Source of the DNA: Oscillospiraceae bacterium
GTDB lineage: Bacteria > Bacillota > Clostridia > Oscillospirales > Ruminococcaceae
Assembly: GCA_029067895.1 (NCBI GenBank)
Contig: JAIEDQ010000022.1
Span: 1 to 43,929 of the forward strand
Direction of reading: 5' to 3'
DNA length: 43,929 nucleotides
The notes under the pieces were generated by a model. That model was given only the letters and a program-made list of their open reading frames with translations, was not told the origin of the DNA and ran no database searches. Positions 32,087 to 41,551 of the stretch are shown here, piece by piece (the stretch's first letter is position 1; each line of letters opens with the position of its first letter). The position numbers and the translations under genes are program-made.

Positions 32087-34159
32087 TTAATTTCCCGCAA
32101 GTCCTGCCATGACCGCCTCGTCCGTTTTGACTGTCGGCTTGGGGACAACATAGTTTTTATTATAGTATGCCTCGATGATCTGTCTTATCATAAACTTGGA
32201 ATACTCACCGTGTTCAACCATTCCCGAAAAGGCTATCTTCGGGTCGTCAGCAGGGTAGAAGCCTATAAACGCCGAGCTTGTGTCCTCCGCCGAGGTGACC
32301 TGCGGCGTACCCGTTTTTATCGCCGTGGCTTCGGGAAGATCGGTCAGCAGATAGGGCGTGTAGTAATCCTTCTGGGTGGGATAGCTGTACTGCACAAAAG
32401 CCGCCGCCTGCTTCATTCCCTGAGTTACAAGATCGAAGGTCTCTCCCGTTTTGTCGGGGATAGTCAGAGTGACTTCGGGCTGCGTTACCGAAACGATATC
32501 CTCCATATTATAGGTGTAAATGCTGTCCACAAGATGAGGCCGATACCGCACGCCCTTGTTTGCGATAGTGCTTGCCTGCACCGCCATCTGGAGCGGGGTA
32601 ACTCCCGTCTCAGACTGTCCTATCGCAACCTGCACCACAAGTCCCGCCTGCCATTCCAGATTTGCCTGCTGCATGGTATCGGGCGTTGCTATCTTGCCCT
32701 TTGCTCCGCCGGTTTCAAGCCAGCATTCGTCGCCAAGACCGTACTGGTTTGCGTAGTTTTCGATGGTGTAGGGACCCATAAGTCTGCCCATCTCGTAGAA
32801 AAAGATGTTGCAGGATTTTTCTATCGCCGTGACAACGTTTATGCCTCCGTGCCAGCCTGTGCATAAGGGCTGATAATCGTCCCAGTAGGTGTACTTGTGA
32901 CCGCAGGAGATTATGGAGTTTCTGTTGATGTAGCCCTCGTTAAGAGCGGCTGTGGCAGTGACTGTCTTAAAGGTAGAGCCGGGACGGTACAGACCGTTTG
33001 TAGCCCTGTTTACCAGCGGGGTATTTTCGCGGCTTATCACCGAAGCGTAGTCGTTGAGATAATCGTTAAGGTCGTATGTTGGAGCGGTCGCCGCGGCAAG
33101 AAGCGCGCCTGTTTTAACGTCCAGAACCACTATCGCGCCCGCGTTGGCGTTTTCGCCCTTTTTGTTGAATGAGGTCTGATTATTGAGCCATACTATATGG
33201 TTTTCCAGTATCTCCTGAACCTTTCTCTGGTAATCCATATCGAGGGTAAGCTTAATGGTGTGTCCGGGGACGGCTTCTTCGGTGACCATATCCGACACCA
33301 CCGCGCCGTTCATAAGCTCCAGCGTCCGCGTGCCCTTAGTGCCGCGAAGCTCGCTTTCCATTGCTTTTTCTATGCCCGACTTGCCTATAACGTCGTTAAG
33401 AGCATAGCCCTTGTCCCTGTTTTCCTCGTATTCCTCCGCGGAGATAGCTCCCGTCGTTCCGATAAGATGGGGAGCAACGTCTCCCGCCTCGCATATCCGA
33501 ATAGCTTCCTCGACTATATCCATGCCGTCAAGAGTGTAAGCAGCCTCCTTGAGCCGCACCACAGTGTCCATAGGAATGTCCTCCGCAAAGGTGTAGCGGT
33601 TTGAGAGGGAAAAGCTTCTTATGAACATCTCATAACGTATGCCCGCGATAGTGCGTTTTTCTTCCTCGCTAAGGCTTTCGTCGATTTCGTACAGCTTATA
33701 CATTTCTGTAAGGCAGTCCTCGGCGGTGGCGTAGTGCTGGAGACCGATATTTGTTCTCAGCTTTATGGCATCGCCGTCCCGCGCTTCAAGGTAGCTGTAT
33801 GGACGGGTCTTGCTTATGGGCAGAGTGTCTATCCAAGCCACGCCGTCCTCGCCGAGTATCTTTGTGATACCGAGGATAATGCGGTTCATCTCCGCCTTGT
33901 CCGACGGAAAGAACGCCTTTTCTATGACAACGTTAAAGCCTGTTTTGTTGCTTATTATTTCGTTTCCGTTCACGTCCACTATCTCGCCGCGTGGGGAGGT
34001 TATGACCTGAGACGCCTGACGTGTGGTCTTGGCTTTTTCAAGGTACTCCGCGCCGTCAACCACCTGTATTTTCATAAGGTCAACAGCGCACAGACCCATA
34101 GCCGCCAGAATGATTATAAAAAAGAACGCAGCTCTGAGCCGTTCAAAAAATTTTCTCAT
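32087..34159 (-). CDS. mrdA: Penicillin-binding protein 2, elongasome transpeptidase
   Basis: Class B penicillin-binding protein that cross-links peptidoglycan during cell elongation. One N-terminal membrane helix (about 8-28) anchors a pedestal domain with RGEIVDVNGNEI, then the transpeptidase domain with the nucleophile motif STFK (395-398), SCN (449-451) and KTG (about 615). The 690-residue length fits PBP2. GAAAGGAT precedes the ATG. It follows mreD by about 50 bases in the mre operon order seen in many bacteria. A companion rodA is not visible in the window. Confidence 0.94.
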   Translation of the reverse strand: MRKFFERLRAAFFFIIILAAMGLCAVDLMKIQVVDGAEYLEKAKTTRQASQVITSPRGEIVDVNGNEIISNKTGFNVVIEKAFFPSDKAEMNRIILGITKILGEDGVAWIDTLPISKTRPYSYLEARDGDAIKLRTNIGLQHYATAEDCLTEMYKLYEIDESLSEEEKRTIAGIRYEMFIRSFSLSNRYTFAEDIPMDTVVRLKEAAYTLDGMDIVEEAIRICEAGDVAPHLIGTTGAISAEEYEENRDKGYALNDVIGKSGIEKAMESELRGTKGTRTLELMNGAVVSDMVTEEAVPGHTIKLTLDMDYQRKVQEILENHIVWLNNQTSFNKKGENANAGAIVVLDVKTGALLAAATAPTYDLNDYLNDYASVISRENTPLVNRATNGLYRPGSTFKTVTATAALNEGYINRNSIISCGHKYTYWDDYQPLCTGWHGGINVVTAIEKSCNIFFYEMGRLMGPYTIENYANQYGLGDECWLETGGAKGKIATPDTMQQANLEWQAGLVVQVAIGQSETGVTPLQMAVQASTIANKGVRYRPHLVDSIYTYNMEDIVSVTQPEVTLTIPDKTGETFDLVTQGMKQAAAFVQYSYPTQKDYYTPYLLTDLPEATAIKTGTPQVTSAEDTSSAFIGFYPADDPKIAFSGMVEHGEYSKFMIRQIIEAYYNKNYVVPKPTVKTDEAVMAGLAGN

Positions 34160-34208
34160 AATTTTATCCTTTCAGAAGTTGCAGATTTGCTGGAATATTT
34201 CTGCAAAC

Positions 34209-34784
34209 TTATTCTCTTACAATGTCGTCGGATTTTTCCTCAATGTAGCTTTCGTCGATAATGCCGAAATGTCTTGAAAGAAATCTTACAATAAAGAAAA
34301 ACGGAACGGCTGCTATGACAGTGTAGATCATAACGGGGAGAAACTCACGCAGAAATATCTTTCCCGACGCGTCGTACTCCCATATGGCGTAGTAGAAAAA
34401 GTAGTGTATTATCCCCTGAACCAAAACCGCCGCCGCGTTAAGGGTGATAATGTTTACTATATGTCTTCGCATAAGGAAGTGGAACAGCAGCGACGCCGCC
34501 AGACAGCACCACATCAGTATGATGCCGCTCAGACCGATAAGCGTGCCCTGTGCGGTATCGAGAAGAAGTCCCGCCGCGCAGCCCATTACAGCGGAGTCGA
34601 AAGGCTCCTCAAACATTGCAACGCACATTGCCATAGGTATTACAAGCAGCGGCGTCCGCAGCACAAGCAGTTTCTGTGGTGCGGTCGTCATATATATATA
34701 TGAGATCACGGTCAGCAGAATGTACAGTATCCATCTGATGACCGTGTTCCTTTTTTCCTTTTTTCGTTTCAGGTCTATGTTCAT
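34209..34784 (-). CDS. mreD: Rod shape-determining protein MreD
   Basis: Integral membrane component of the cell-elongation complex, bridging MreC and PBP2. The 191 residues begin with a basic segment (MNIDLKRKKEKRN) and then show about five or six hydrophobic helices, with TAQGTLIGLSGI where MreD proteins have their conserved Gly/Leu run. The open frame extends 45 codons further upstream without support; the start at 34784 has GAGGT close by. Sequence identity in this family is low, so location between mreC and mrdA contributes to the call. Confidence 0.87.
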   Translation of the reverse strand: MNIDLKRKKEKRNTVIRWILYILLTVISYIYMTTAPQKLLVLRTPLLVIPMAMCVAMFEEPFDSAVMGCAAGLLLDTAQGTLIGLSGIILMWCCLAASLLFHFLMRRHIVNIITLNAAAVLVQGIIHYFFYYAIWEYDASGKIFLREFLPVMIYTVIAAVPFFFIVRFLSRHFGIIDESYIEEKSDDIVRE

Positions 34785-34857
34785 GTTTACCTCGTTTTTC
34801 CGTTTCTGAGGACTTTTAGTTTTGCTGTATTTTATCGGTCTTTTAACGCTGCGGCAA

Positions 34858-35712
34858 TTACTCTTCCCCGCTTCCCTGCTGTCCGTTAAAGCTGGTGATG
34901 ACAAACACCGTAGAAACATTTTCCGGGTCTATCGCAGGCTTTATGATCGCGTATTTGGACAGTCCGCTGTCTTCCATGCCAACCTCGGTCACCGTCCCGA
35001 TAAGCTGATTTGCGGGGAAAGTTTCGCTTCCCGAGGTAACGATTATGTCCCCCTCTTTAACGTCGGCGGTCTTGCTGATGTAGTTCATGCGGCAGAAGCC
35101 GTCATCGGCAAGCTCGTAGTCGCCCTCGATTATCCCCGTAGCCTTTGTGCGGACTACGGTAACGCCCACCGCAGTTCTGGGAGAGTACAGCGTGCGAACC
35201 TTGCTTGTGGTTCTCGCCACGTCGTAGCAGACGCCCACAAGTCCGGAAGAAGTGATAACGGGATCGTAAGGCGCGATACCGTCGTCGCTGCCCTTGTCTA
35301 TCGTAAAGGAATGATAGGGGTCGTTTGTGGTACGTGCAATTACCGTACACGGGGGAGAGAACACATAGTCGTCGTATTCCTCTTTAAGCCCCAGCAGTAC
35401 CCGGAGCTGTTCGTTCTCGCGGGTTATCTTGTCGTAGTCTATAATATCGTTGTAGACCTCGTTAAGGGTATCTTTCAGCTCAATGTTTTCCTTGTAGTAT
35501 TTTTCCGCGTTGATAAGCATATCAAGCGTGGAGGTCACCTTGTCGGATATCTGCGTGGAAAGCTTCTGAAAGGGTTCAAAAAGAAAGCTGAACACCGACG
35601 CGCTGTCGGGACTGTAGCCTCCCTGAGTAAGGCTGTAGACCGCTACGCCGACCAATACAGCCATAAGAGCGGCAAGGATCTTAAATTTTGTGGTTTTAAA
35701 AAAATCCCTCAC
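34858..35712 (-). CDS. mreC: Rod shape-determining protein MreC
   Basis: Bitopic scaffold protein that links MreB inside the cell to PBP2 outside. The 284 residues have one membrane helix (about 10-28), a coiled-coil region (about 65-105, rich in Glu/Leu/Lys heptads ending ENEQLRVLLGL) and a beta-rich domain with ARTTNDPYHSFTIDKGS and ITSSGLVGVCYD, which are conserved MreC segments. The start is GTG at 35712 with AAGGAG 9 bases upstream. It is preceded by an unknown membrane protein rather than directly by mreB. Confidence 0.94.
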   Translation of the reverse strand: MRDFFKTTKFKILAALMAVLVGVAVYSLTQGGYSPDSASVFSFLFEPFQKLSTQISDKVTSTLDMLINAEKYYKENIELKDTLNEVYNDIIDYDKITRENEQLRVLLGLKEEYDDYVFSPPCTVIARTTNDPYHSFTIDKGSDDGIAPYDPVITSSGLVGVCYDVARTTSKVRTLYSPRTAVGVTVVRTKATGIIEGDYELADDGFCRMNYISKTADVKEGDIIVTSGSETFPANQLIGTVTEVGMEDSGLSKYAIIKPAIDPENVSTVFVITSFNGQQGSGEE

Positions 35713-35758
35713 CGCAGGTTACTCCTTTTCAGATGTTAAAAATGTCCGTGTCGAATAT

Positions 35759-36340
35759 TCAGATGAAATAAATGATAATGCAAACGTCCGCCGCAAGCCC
35801 CGTAGCGGAGACTGCCGCGGAAAGCGCCACCGTCTTTGTACGGCTCAGCTTTTCCGAAGCAAATATTTTCTTTACCGCAAATGCAATAATAAGCGCAGCA
35901 GCGGTTCTTGTCAAAGCCGCCGCAATAAACGCGGCAGGGCTGTGATAATTTACTATTTCGTCATGGCAGTCGCAGAGATTGGGGTCGCCGATATGCATTA
36001 TCTCGTCAATCGATAAAGCCGCCCATAATACCTGAAATGCAAGAAAAAGCTGCGACATTCCCAAGGACAGCGATACGGCTTCGCTGTCGTCAAGGCAATC
36101 CGAAAAGAATATTCCGCACATCAGCACAAAAGACATCGGAAGCACGGCAACTATAAGCTGCTGAACCGCTATTCCCAGCACCAGTGTTATCGCCCCGGTC
36201 AAAAAAGCCGCCGCCATTCCCATGGCAAAAAATTTGATTTTTGTAAGCTTCTCGGCTTTAAGCAGGACTGCCGTTACGACAGGAGATAAAGCGCATATTA
36301 TCCAGACGATCTCGGCTGCCGTAAAAAGATTTCTGTCCAT
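35759..36340 (-). CDS. Unknown polytopic membrane protein between mreB and mreC
   Basis: A 193-residue protein with about five hydrophobic helices and one hydrophilic loop near residues 108-128 containing HIGDPNLCDCHDEIVNYH, rich in His, Cys and Asp. I do not recognise a family. It starts 15 bases after the mreB stop, and I see no ribosome-binding site in the AT-rich gap; translation could be coupled to mreB or initiate weakly. The His/Cys/Asp loop could bind a metal, which is speculation. In most bacteria mreC follows mreB directly, so the position is unusual and may indicate a role in the elongation machinery. Confidence 0.72.
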   Translation of the reverse strand: MDRNLFTAAEIVWIICALSPVVTAVLLKAEKLTKIKFFAMGMAAAFLTGAITLVLGIAVQQLIVAVLPMSFVLMCGIFFSDCLDDSEAVSLSLGMSQLFLAFQVLWAALSIDEIMHIGDPNLCDCHDEIVNYHSPAAFIAAALTRTAAALIIAFAVKKIFASEKLSRTKTVALSAAVSATGLAADVCIIIYFI

Positions 36341-36355
36341 TTTTTATTTTGATAA

Positions 36356-37372
36356 TTAATAATATTTTGAATCGTCGTTAAGAACCTCGCGAAGTCTTTC
36401 GATATCCTCCAGAACCTTGCCCGTGCCGTCGGCAACGCAGTCAAGGGGAGTCTCCGCAACGTTTACGGGCATACCCGTTTCCTTGTTGATAAGCTTGTCA
36501 AGACCGCGGATAAGCGCTCCGCCGCCCGCAAGGGTGATACCCTGATCTATGATGTCCGCCGCAAGCTCGGGAGGAGTTTTCTCCAGCGTTACCTTGATAG
36601 CCTCAATAACATGGGAAAGGGACTCCGCAAGAGCCTCGCGTATCTCCGCCGAGGTAACGTTGATATTTTCGGGCAGACCGTTAAGCAGGTTTCTTCCCTT
36701 TATCTCCATGTCGGACTCCTGCTCCATGGGGAAAGCCGAGCCGATAGCGATCTTAACGTTCTCGGCGGTGCGCTCGCCTATGAGCAGGTTATATTTTTTC
36801 TTGATGTAGTTGATGATAGCGGTGTCGAACGCGTCGCCCGCAACTCTTACGGAACGGGAGGTAACTATTCCGCCCAGAGAGATTACCGCTACCTCGGAGG
36901 TACCGCCGCCGATATCAACGATCATTGAGCCCTGAGGCTCGGAAACGGGCAGACCCGCGCCTATCGCGGCAGCCATAGGCTCTTCGATAATGTTTACCTT
37001 TTTCGCGCCCGCGTTTTCGGCAGCTTCCTTAACGGCGCGCCTTTCAACAGCGGTAACGCCCGAGGGGATACAGATAACAACGTGCGCCTTTGCAAACATA
37101 GAACCCTTGAGAGCCTTTTTGATAAACTCCTGAAGCATGGTAGTTGTTATCTCGAAGTCGGCTATAACGCCGTCCTTGAGGGGTCTTACGGCAATAATGG
37201 AGCCGGGGGTACGTCCGATAACGTCCTTGGCTTCCTGACCAACGTACTTGGCTCGGTCGGTGCGGGTATCCACAGCTACGACCGACGGTTCACGGATAAT
37301 GATCCCCTTTCCTCTCATATATACAAGGGTATTCGCTGTACCCAGGTCTATGCCTATTTCCTTAGTAAACAT
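36356..37372 (-). CDS. mreB: Rod shape-determining protein MreB
   Basis: Bacterial actin that forms membrane-bound filaments guiding lateral wall synthesis. The 338 residues show the actin-fold phosphate loops [13 protein letters not shown] and [12 protein letters not shown], the adenosine-binding [15 protein letters not shown], and [15 protein letters not shown]. Length is typical. GGAGG precedes the ATG. A strong extended -10 promoter about 100 bases upstream makes it the head of the mreB, membrane protein, mreC, mreD, mrdA operon. Confidence 0.97.
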   Translation of the reverse strand: MFTKEIGIDLGTANTLVYMRGKGIIIREPSVVAVDTRTDRAKYVGQEAKDVIGRTPGSIIAVRPLKDGVIADFEITTTMLQEFIKKALKGSMFAKAHVVICIPSGVTAVERRAVKEAAENAGAKKVNIIEEPMAAAIGAGLPVSEPQGSMIVDIGGGTSEVAVISLGGIVTSRSVRVAGDAFDTAIINYIKKKYNLLIGERTAENVKIAIGSAFPMEQESDMEIKGRNLLNGLPENINVTSAEIREALAESLSHVIEAIKVTLEKTPPELAADIIDQGITLAGGGALIRGLDKLINKETGMPVNVAETPLDCVADGTGKVLEDIERLREVLNDDSKYY

Positions 37373-37472
37373 TTTTTATTCCTCCATTTATTATTAATAG
37401 CACCATTACAAAGTTATAACCGTACTTATTGCAATATTGTATAAATTTTCCGAAAAAAAAGCTACACATACT

Positions 37473-37501
37473 ATTATAGCACTTGAAAACCCGCTGTACA
37501 A
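37473..37501 (-). promoter_or_regulatory. Promoter of the mreB operon
   Basis: Minus strand TTGTAC (37496-37501), 17-base spacer, TATAAT (37473-37478) preceded by TGC, an extended -10. Confidence 0.82.
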
Positions 37502-37617
37502 CAGTTTTTGAAAAATTTTTCCGATTTGTAATATTTGTTTTTTCACGGAATTTTTAACGAAGTTTTTGTACAAATTTTACATAAAAGTCTGCGTGGATTT
37601 AATATAAAATTCAAAAA

Positions 37618-38514
37618 TCACTTTGACTTTTTAAATACAGCCGACAGCACCTTGTTTTTACCCATTACATTTTTTTCAAAATTTTCCCGAATATTCACAG
37701 CTTCAAAGCCGCAGCGCTTCAGTAAGGTTTCCAAAGCCTTTGGCGTAAAGAAATTAATATGCTCCGACATGGGCATATAAGGCTGCGTCCTCAAATAAAA
37801 ATAATGCTTTACGAGTCTGATTTTGCTGTAGTTTTTATTGAACAAAAGCCTGATGTTTTTTGATATTGAAAATTTGCTCTGTTCAAAAGGATTTTCGCTG
37901 GGGACTTCTAAATAATAGTATGTATCCTCGTCCCCTGCGTCATACAAAAGCTTCATAAAATCCGCAGGATATGAAACGTGTTCCAAAGTCATGTTGCACA
38001 TAATAAAATCAAACTTATGCTCCGAAAGTCCGCTGTAATTTCTTATCGCCTTGATACCGTCTATAGGCTGTATGCCGGAAATATCGTAAACATACTTTTC
38101 CTCCGTACCTATTTGCTCCGTAAAGGTTTCTCCCCTGTTTCCGCCGTAGTCCAGAGCGACTTTTATCTCACCGGGAACGCTGTCATTTATCATCTCCGTG
38201 ATCACTCTTTTCTGCTCCGACAGCACAAGCTTATCGCTGTTCAAGGCTCGGTTGACCTTTTCCGTGTACCAGCAATCATATTTTTCCCTTGTTTTCTGAT
38301 ATTCCTCGCCTCGGTAATCTTTGTAAAGCCGCTCTGCCTCTTCGTCCGTCAGCCGCCTGTCATAGAAAGAAAAGGAACAATCCTCGCAATGACACAGATT
38401 AACGTCATGTCTTTTTAATGCTTCTTCTCCTTCAAATATTCTTGCAGCCAAAAAGTCTGACATTTTGGTAGGCTTTACAGTTATCTTATCGCTTTTGCAA
38501 ACCAAGCATTCCAC
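37618..38514 (-). CDS. Class I SAM-dependent methyltransferase with N-terminal zinc ribbon
   Basis: A 298-residue methyltransferase. The N-terminal part has paired cysteines (CLVC at 3-6 and CHCEDC near 41-46) suggesting a zinc ribbon. The SAM-binding motif I is LDYGGNRGE around residue 122 and the post-I/II region FDFIMCNMTLEHV follows, with C-terminal INFFTPKALETLLKRCGF, as in Methyltransf_23-like proteins that often act on sugars or glycolipids. The start is GTG at 38514 with GGAGG 8 bases upstream. Substrate unknown. It lies downstream of the DUF4321 gene on the same strand and before the mreB promoter. Confidence 0.82.
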   Translation of the reverse strand: MECLVCKSDKITVKPTKMSDFLAARIFEGEEALKRHDVNLCHCEDCSFSFYDRRLTDEEAERLYKDYRGEEYQKTREKYDCWYTEKVNRALNSDKLVLSEQKRVITEMINDSVPGEIKVALDYGGNRGETFTEQIGTEEKYVYDISGIQPIDGIKAIRNYSGLSEHKFDFIMCNMTLEHVSYPADFMKLLYDAGDEDTYYYLEVPSENPFEQSKFSISKNIRLLFNKNYSKIRLVKHYFYLRTQPYMPMSEHINFFTPKALETLLKRCGFEAVNIRENFEKNVMGKNKVLSAVFKKSK

Positions 38515-38545
38515 AGCAGTTCCCTCCGATATTTAATTTCACCGT

Positions 38546-38821
38546 TCAAAGACTTTTGCAGGTCTTGTTATAGATGATAAGCGCGGCGATTATGCAGATT
38601 ATCTGCGCGGTATTCACCGTCAGGGAAAAACCGAACGCAAGCTTGAATACTATCAGGTCAAGCACAAGCGGCGACGCCGTATCAAGTCCCACCGACATGG
38701 TGTAGGCAAGCCAGGACAGAAAGCTTACTCCCTCGCAGAGCCTTGCCAGCACAGTTCCCAGAACTATCCCCGCCAGCAGGAAAAATAAAAACGCTATTGT
38801 TCTTTTGATATCCTTTCCCAT
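38546..38821 (-). CDS. DUF4321-type small membrane protein
   Basis: A 91-residue protein with two or three hydrophobic helices (about 10-28, 52-68 and 70-86). The segment order, a Gly-containing first helix, a WLAYTMSVGL loop and LVLDLIVFKLAFGFSLTVN, matches my recollection of DUF4321, a Firmicutes family often found near mre and division genes. AGGATAGGATAAC precedes the ATG. It begins 25 bases after the U32 peptidase stop, so it is probably in the zapA operon. Function unknown. Confidence 0.72.
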   Translation of the reverse strand: MGKDIKRTIAFLFFLLAGIVLGTVLARLCEGVSFLSWLAYTMSVGLDTASPLVLDLIVFKLAFGFSLTVNTAQIICIIAALIIYNKTCKSL

Positions 38822-38846
38822 GTTATCCTATCCTTTCATTGCCGGG

Positions 38847-40907
38847 TCATACGCCGCGGTAGTAAAGTCCCCTCGTGTAGCCGCTTTCAAGGACTTTTTC
38901 ACCCTTGCGCAGACATTCAAGCGCACGTCTTATCTCATCGGGACTTTCCTCCGTGAAGTCAAATTCAAAAATGTCCGCGGGAATATCCCCCGCCTTGTCG
39001 GTCATCATCAGCGGCACGCAGTTCAGTATCTCGCTTGCGCCGTTTCCGCACATTACAGGAAAGCTCCTGCCAGTCCTGTCGGAAAGATTTTTTGAACAGC
39101 TTTTGCAGTCCTGTGAGCCTTTAGCGGGACAGTTCCTCGTCAGCATAAGGGGCAGTCTGCCGTATACAATAACAGCCGTCGGCAGTATTCCTCTCAATGC
39201 CCTCAGCTGATCGACCCTGCACTCAAAGCTTGCGGTAATGTCGGACAGACCGATTTCCTCTGCCGCAAAAGCCGCCCAAGGGTTTGAGATGTTCAGACCA
39301 AATCCCCCGCTAAGCTTAAAGTCAAGTTCCCGACCGATTTTTATGTGCGCAATATTCGTGCAGATTAAACGTTCAAATCCCGCTTCGCGCAGGGCTTTAA
39401 GCTTTTCACACAGTGCGGTCTCGTCCGCAGTAAATCTCGGCGGAGCAATAACTAAACGGGACTTGTCCGCGTCTTTGGAAATTTTTCCGCACAGCTCAAT
39501 CGGTATCACAAACTCGTCCGCATTTATGGCAGTCAATGCCGCAAGCTGTTTGGGACGGTACAGTCTCACCCGAATTTTTTTCGTATCTCCGCAAGCCTCC
39601 GAAAGTCTTTCGGGAATTTCCGTATCCGCTTCACAGTACCGCTGAACAGGCTTTGCCCGCAGAATTCTTTCCTCGTCCATTTGCGAGACAGCTTCACGCC
39701 TTAACGCATTTACAGCCGCCGCCGAAACGGTCAGCCCCTCGCCGATATCCGCTTTCAGCGAGTTAAGGGTATAGACCGTGTCCCCAAGCTTGTCAAGCTG
39801 ACGGCGCAGGTAATCCTCGTCTGCGGGACGCTTCAACGCCTTTTCGGGAACGTCCCCCTCGGCTGAAACGGTTATGCCGCCGCAGGACATTTCCAGCCGT
39901 ACGGGTTCGCCCTCCGCCAGACGGACATAAAAATCCGCCGCACCGTCTGCTGCCTTAGTCTCCCTGCGGTAGGTCTCCCGCAGCTTCGGCAGCACCGTTT
40001 CCGCGGCGGTAACATCTTCCTTTGTCCTGTAGCCGAACATATCCCTGCCAAGCTTTCCGGTAAGATAACCGTCGGTAAAGCCGCTCCGCGAGAAAACCGA
40101 ACGCAGAGTGTCCAGATCGGGTTCTCCTCCGTCCAGAGCCGCGCGGCAGGCGGCAACAGCGGCGGCAACATATTCGGGACGCTTCATTCTTCCCTCTATC
40201 TTAAAGGACGCCGCACCCATGTCCGCAAGAGTTTTTATGTGCGGTATTCCGCACAGGTCTTTCAGAGACAGGTCGTAGTCCCCGCCGAAAGGCAGACGGC
40301 ACGCCTGCGCGCAAAGTCCGCGGTTCGCGCTTCGGGAGCCTATCATCGCGCTCATGTAGCACTGTCCCGACACGGACATACACAGCGCGCCGTGAATGAA
40401 AACCTCGGTCTCAACGCCCGTGCCGATGATTTTTTCCAGTTCTTTAAGGGACAGCTCCCTCGCCGCCACAACGCGGGAAAAGCCCATTTCCCGCGCAAGC
40501 CTTGCGCCCTCGGGAGTGTGTATTGTCATCTGGGTGGACGCGTTCAGCTTCATATCGGGCAGACATTCCCGAACCAGACGCGCCATACCCAAGTCCTGAA
40601 CGATAAGTCCGTCAACGCCCATCTCGGCGGATTTTTTCGCCTCCGTTAAAAAATCTCCGACCTCTTCCGCAAAAACGATGGTGTTCATAGCGCGGTAAAG
40701 CTTGACTCCGTGAAGATGACAGTACCGAACCGCTTCCGCAAGCTCATCTTCGGAAAAATTGGAGGCGTTTGACCTTGCGGAAAAAAGCTTTCCGCCCACA
40801 TAGACCGCGTCCGCCCCGCACCTTACGGCGGCGGTAAGGCTTTCCGTGCTTCCCGCAGGAGCGAGCAGTTCGGGCTTTGATTTGGTTTTGGACAATGGTT
40901 CGGACAT
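38847..40907 (-). CDS. U32 family peptidase, long form (RlhA-like)
   Basis: A 686-residue U32 protein. The N-terminal TIM-barrel-like domain opens ELLAPAGSTESLTAAVRCGADAVYVGG and contains the U32 signature EVFIHGALCMSVSGQCYMS and the cysteine pair in GLCAQACRLPF. The C-terminal half is the extra domain (DUF3656-like) found in long forms. Related Escherichia RlhA takes part in 5-hydroxycytidine formation in 23S rRNA; others act on tRNA. A classical protease function is doubtful for this family. AAAGGAT precedes the ATG. It follows zapA by about 30 bases, a common clostridial pairing. Confidence 0.9.
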   Translation of the reverse strand: MSEPLSKTKSKPELLAPAGSTESLTAAVRCGADAVYVGGKLFSARSNASNFSEDELAEAVRYCHLHGVKLYRAMNTIVFAEEVGDFLTEAKKSAEMGVDGLIVQDLGMARLVRECLPDMKLNASTQMTIHTPEGARLAREMGFSRVVAARELSLKELEKIIGTGVETEVFIHGALCMSVSGQCYMSAMIGSRSANRGLCAQACRLPFGGDYDLSLKDLCGIPHIKTLADMGAASFKIEGRMKRPEYVAAAVAACRAALDGGEPDLDTLRSVFSRSGFTDGYLTGKLGRDMFGYRTKEDVTAAETVLPKLRETYRRETKAADGAADFYVRLAEGEPVRLEMSCGGITVSAEGDVPEKALKRPADEDYLRRQLDKLGDTVYTLNSLKADIGEGLTVSAAAVNALRREAVSQMDEERILRAKPVQRYCEADTEIPERLSEACGDTKKIRVRLYRPKQLAALTAINADEFVIPIELCGKISKDADKSRLVIAPPRFTADETALCEKLKALREAGFERLICTNIAHIKIGRELDFKLSGGFGLNISNPWAAFAAEEIGLSDITASFECRVDQLRALRGILPTAVIVYGRLPLMLTRNCPAKGSQDCKSCSKNLSDRTGRSFPVMCGNGASEILNCVPLMMTDKAGDIPADIFEFDFTEESPDEIRRALECLRKGEKVLESGYTRGLYYRGV

Positions 40908-40936
40908 TTTTCTATCCTTTCGGTCAGGTCATTTGT

Positions 40937-41335
40937 TTACTTTTTAATTTTCGCGCTGTCAAGGGTAAGCTGTTCGTCGATATCCGATTTCATGCGTTTG
41001 ATCTTCAGTTCGTTCTCCAGCGCGGAAATTCTCGCCAGATGCGCCTTTTCGTTTTTGACGGCTTCGTCACGTTCGAGACGCGCCTGACAAGCATCGTCAA
41101 CGTACTCCTTTATCTGGGTGCGGATATTGTCAATGCTGTCGTTGGCTTTTTTGCATTCGTCAAAAGCCGCCAGCGCCACCAGTATAGCCGCCGAATGGAG
41201 GGAAATATCCGATTCCGACATCATATTATAAATTTCCGTTTCGACCTTTTTCGCCAGCTCCGTAAAATAGCTTGGAGCCTCTTCGGTCTTGAGGCCGAAT
41301 TCCTTGCCGCAGATCGTGATCCTTACCTTGTTCAT
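40937..41335 (-). CDS. zapA: Cell division protein ZapA
   Basis: Small FtsZ-associated protein that bundles protofilaments at the division ring. The 132 residues start MNKVRITICGKEFGLKTEE, matching the ZapA N-terminal domain, followed by AILVALAAFDECKK and a long coiled-coil helix (about 65-125) that forms the dimer or tetramer. The start at 41335 is supported by AAAGGAA upstream; the longer frame has no site. A good promoter lies about 50 bases upstream, making zapA the first gene of an operon with the U32 and DUF4321 genes. Confidence 0.9.
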   Translation of the reverse strand: MNKVRITICGKEFGLKTEEAPSYFTELAKKVETEIYNMMSESDISLHSAAILVALAAFDECKKANDSIDNIRTQIKEYVDDACQARLERDEAVKNEKAHLARISALENELKIKRMKSDIDEQLTLDSAKIKK

Positions 41336-41381
41336 AAACAACTTTCCTTTCGTACCGTTCAAGTTTTAAACAATCACTTTT

Positions 41382-41410
41382 ATTATAACCTATTTTCGGC
41401 AGGATTGCAA
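41382..41410 (-). promoter_or_regulatory. Promoter of the zapA operon
   Basis: Minus strand TTGCAA (41405-41410), 17-base spacer, TATAAT (41382-41387). Confidence 0.82.
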
Positions 41411-41551
41411 GAAATTTTTTGATTTAGCAGGGTACGCTTTTATAGGACGAGGCAAGTTTCACTTTACAAAAATAAAATAAACCAGGCAACCGACAAATCT
41501 GCCCGTCCCCTTGAGGGGGCATAACATAATTAATAGTTTGAACATTTTAAG

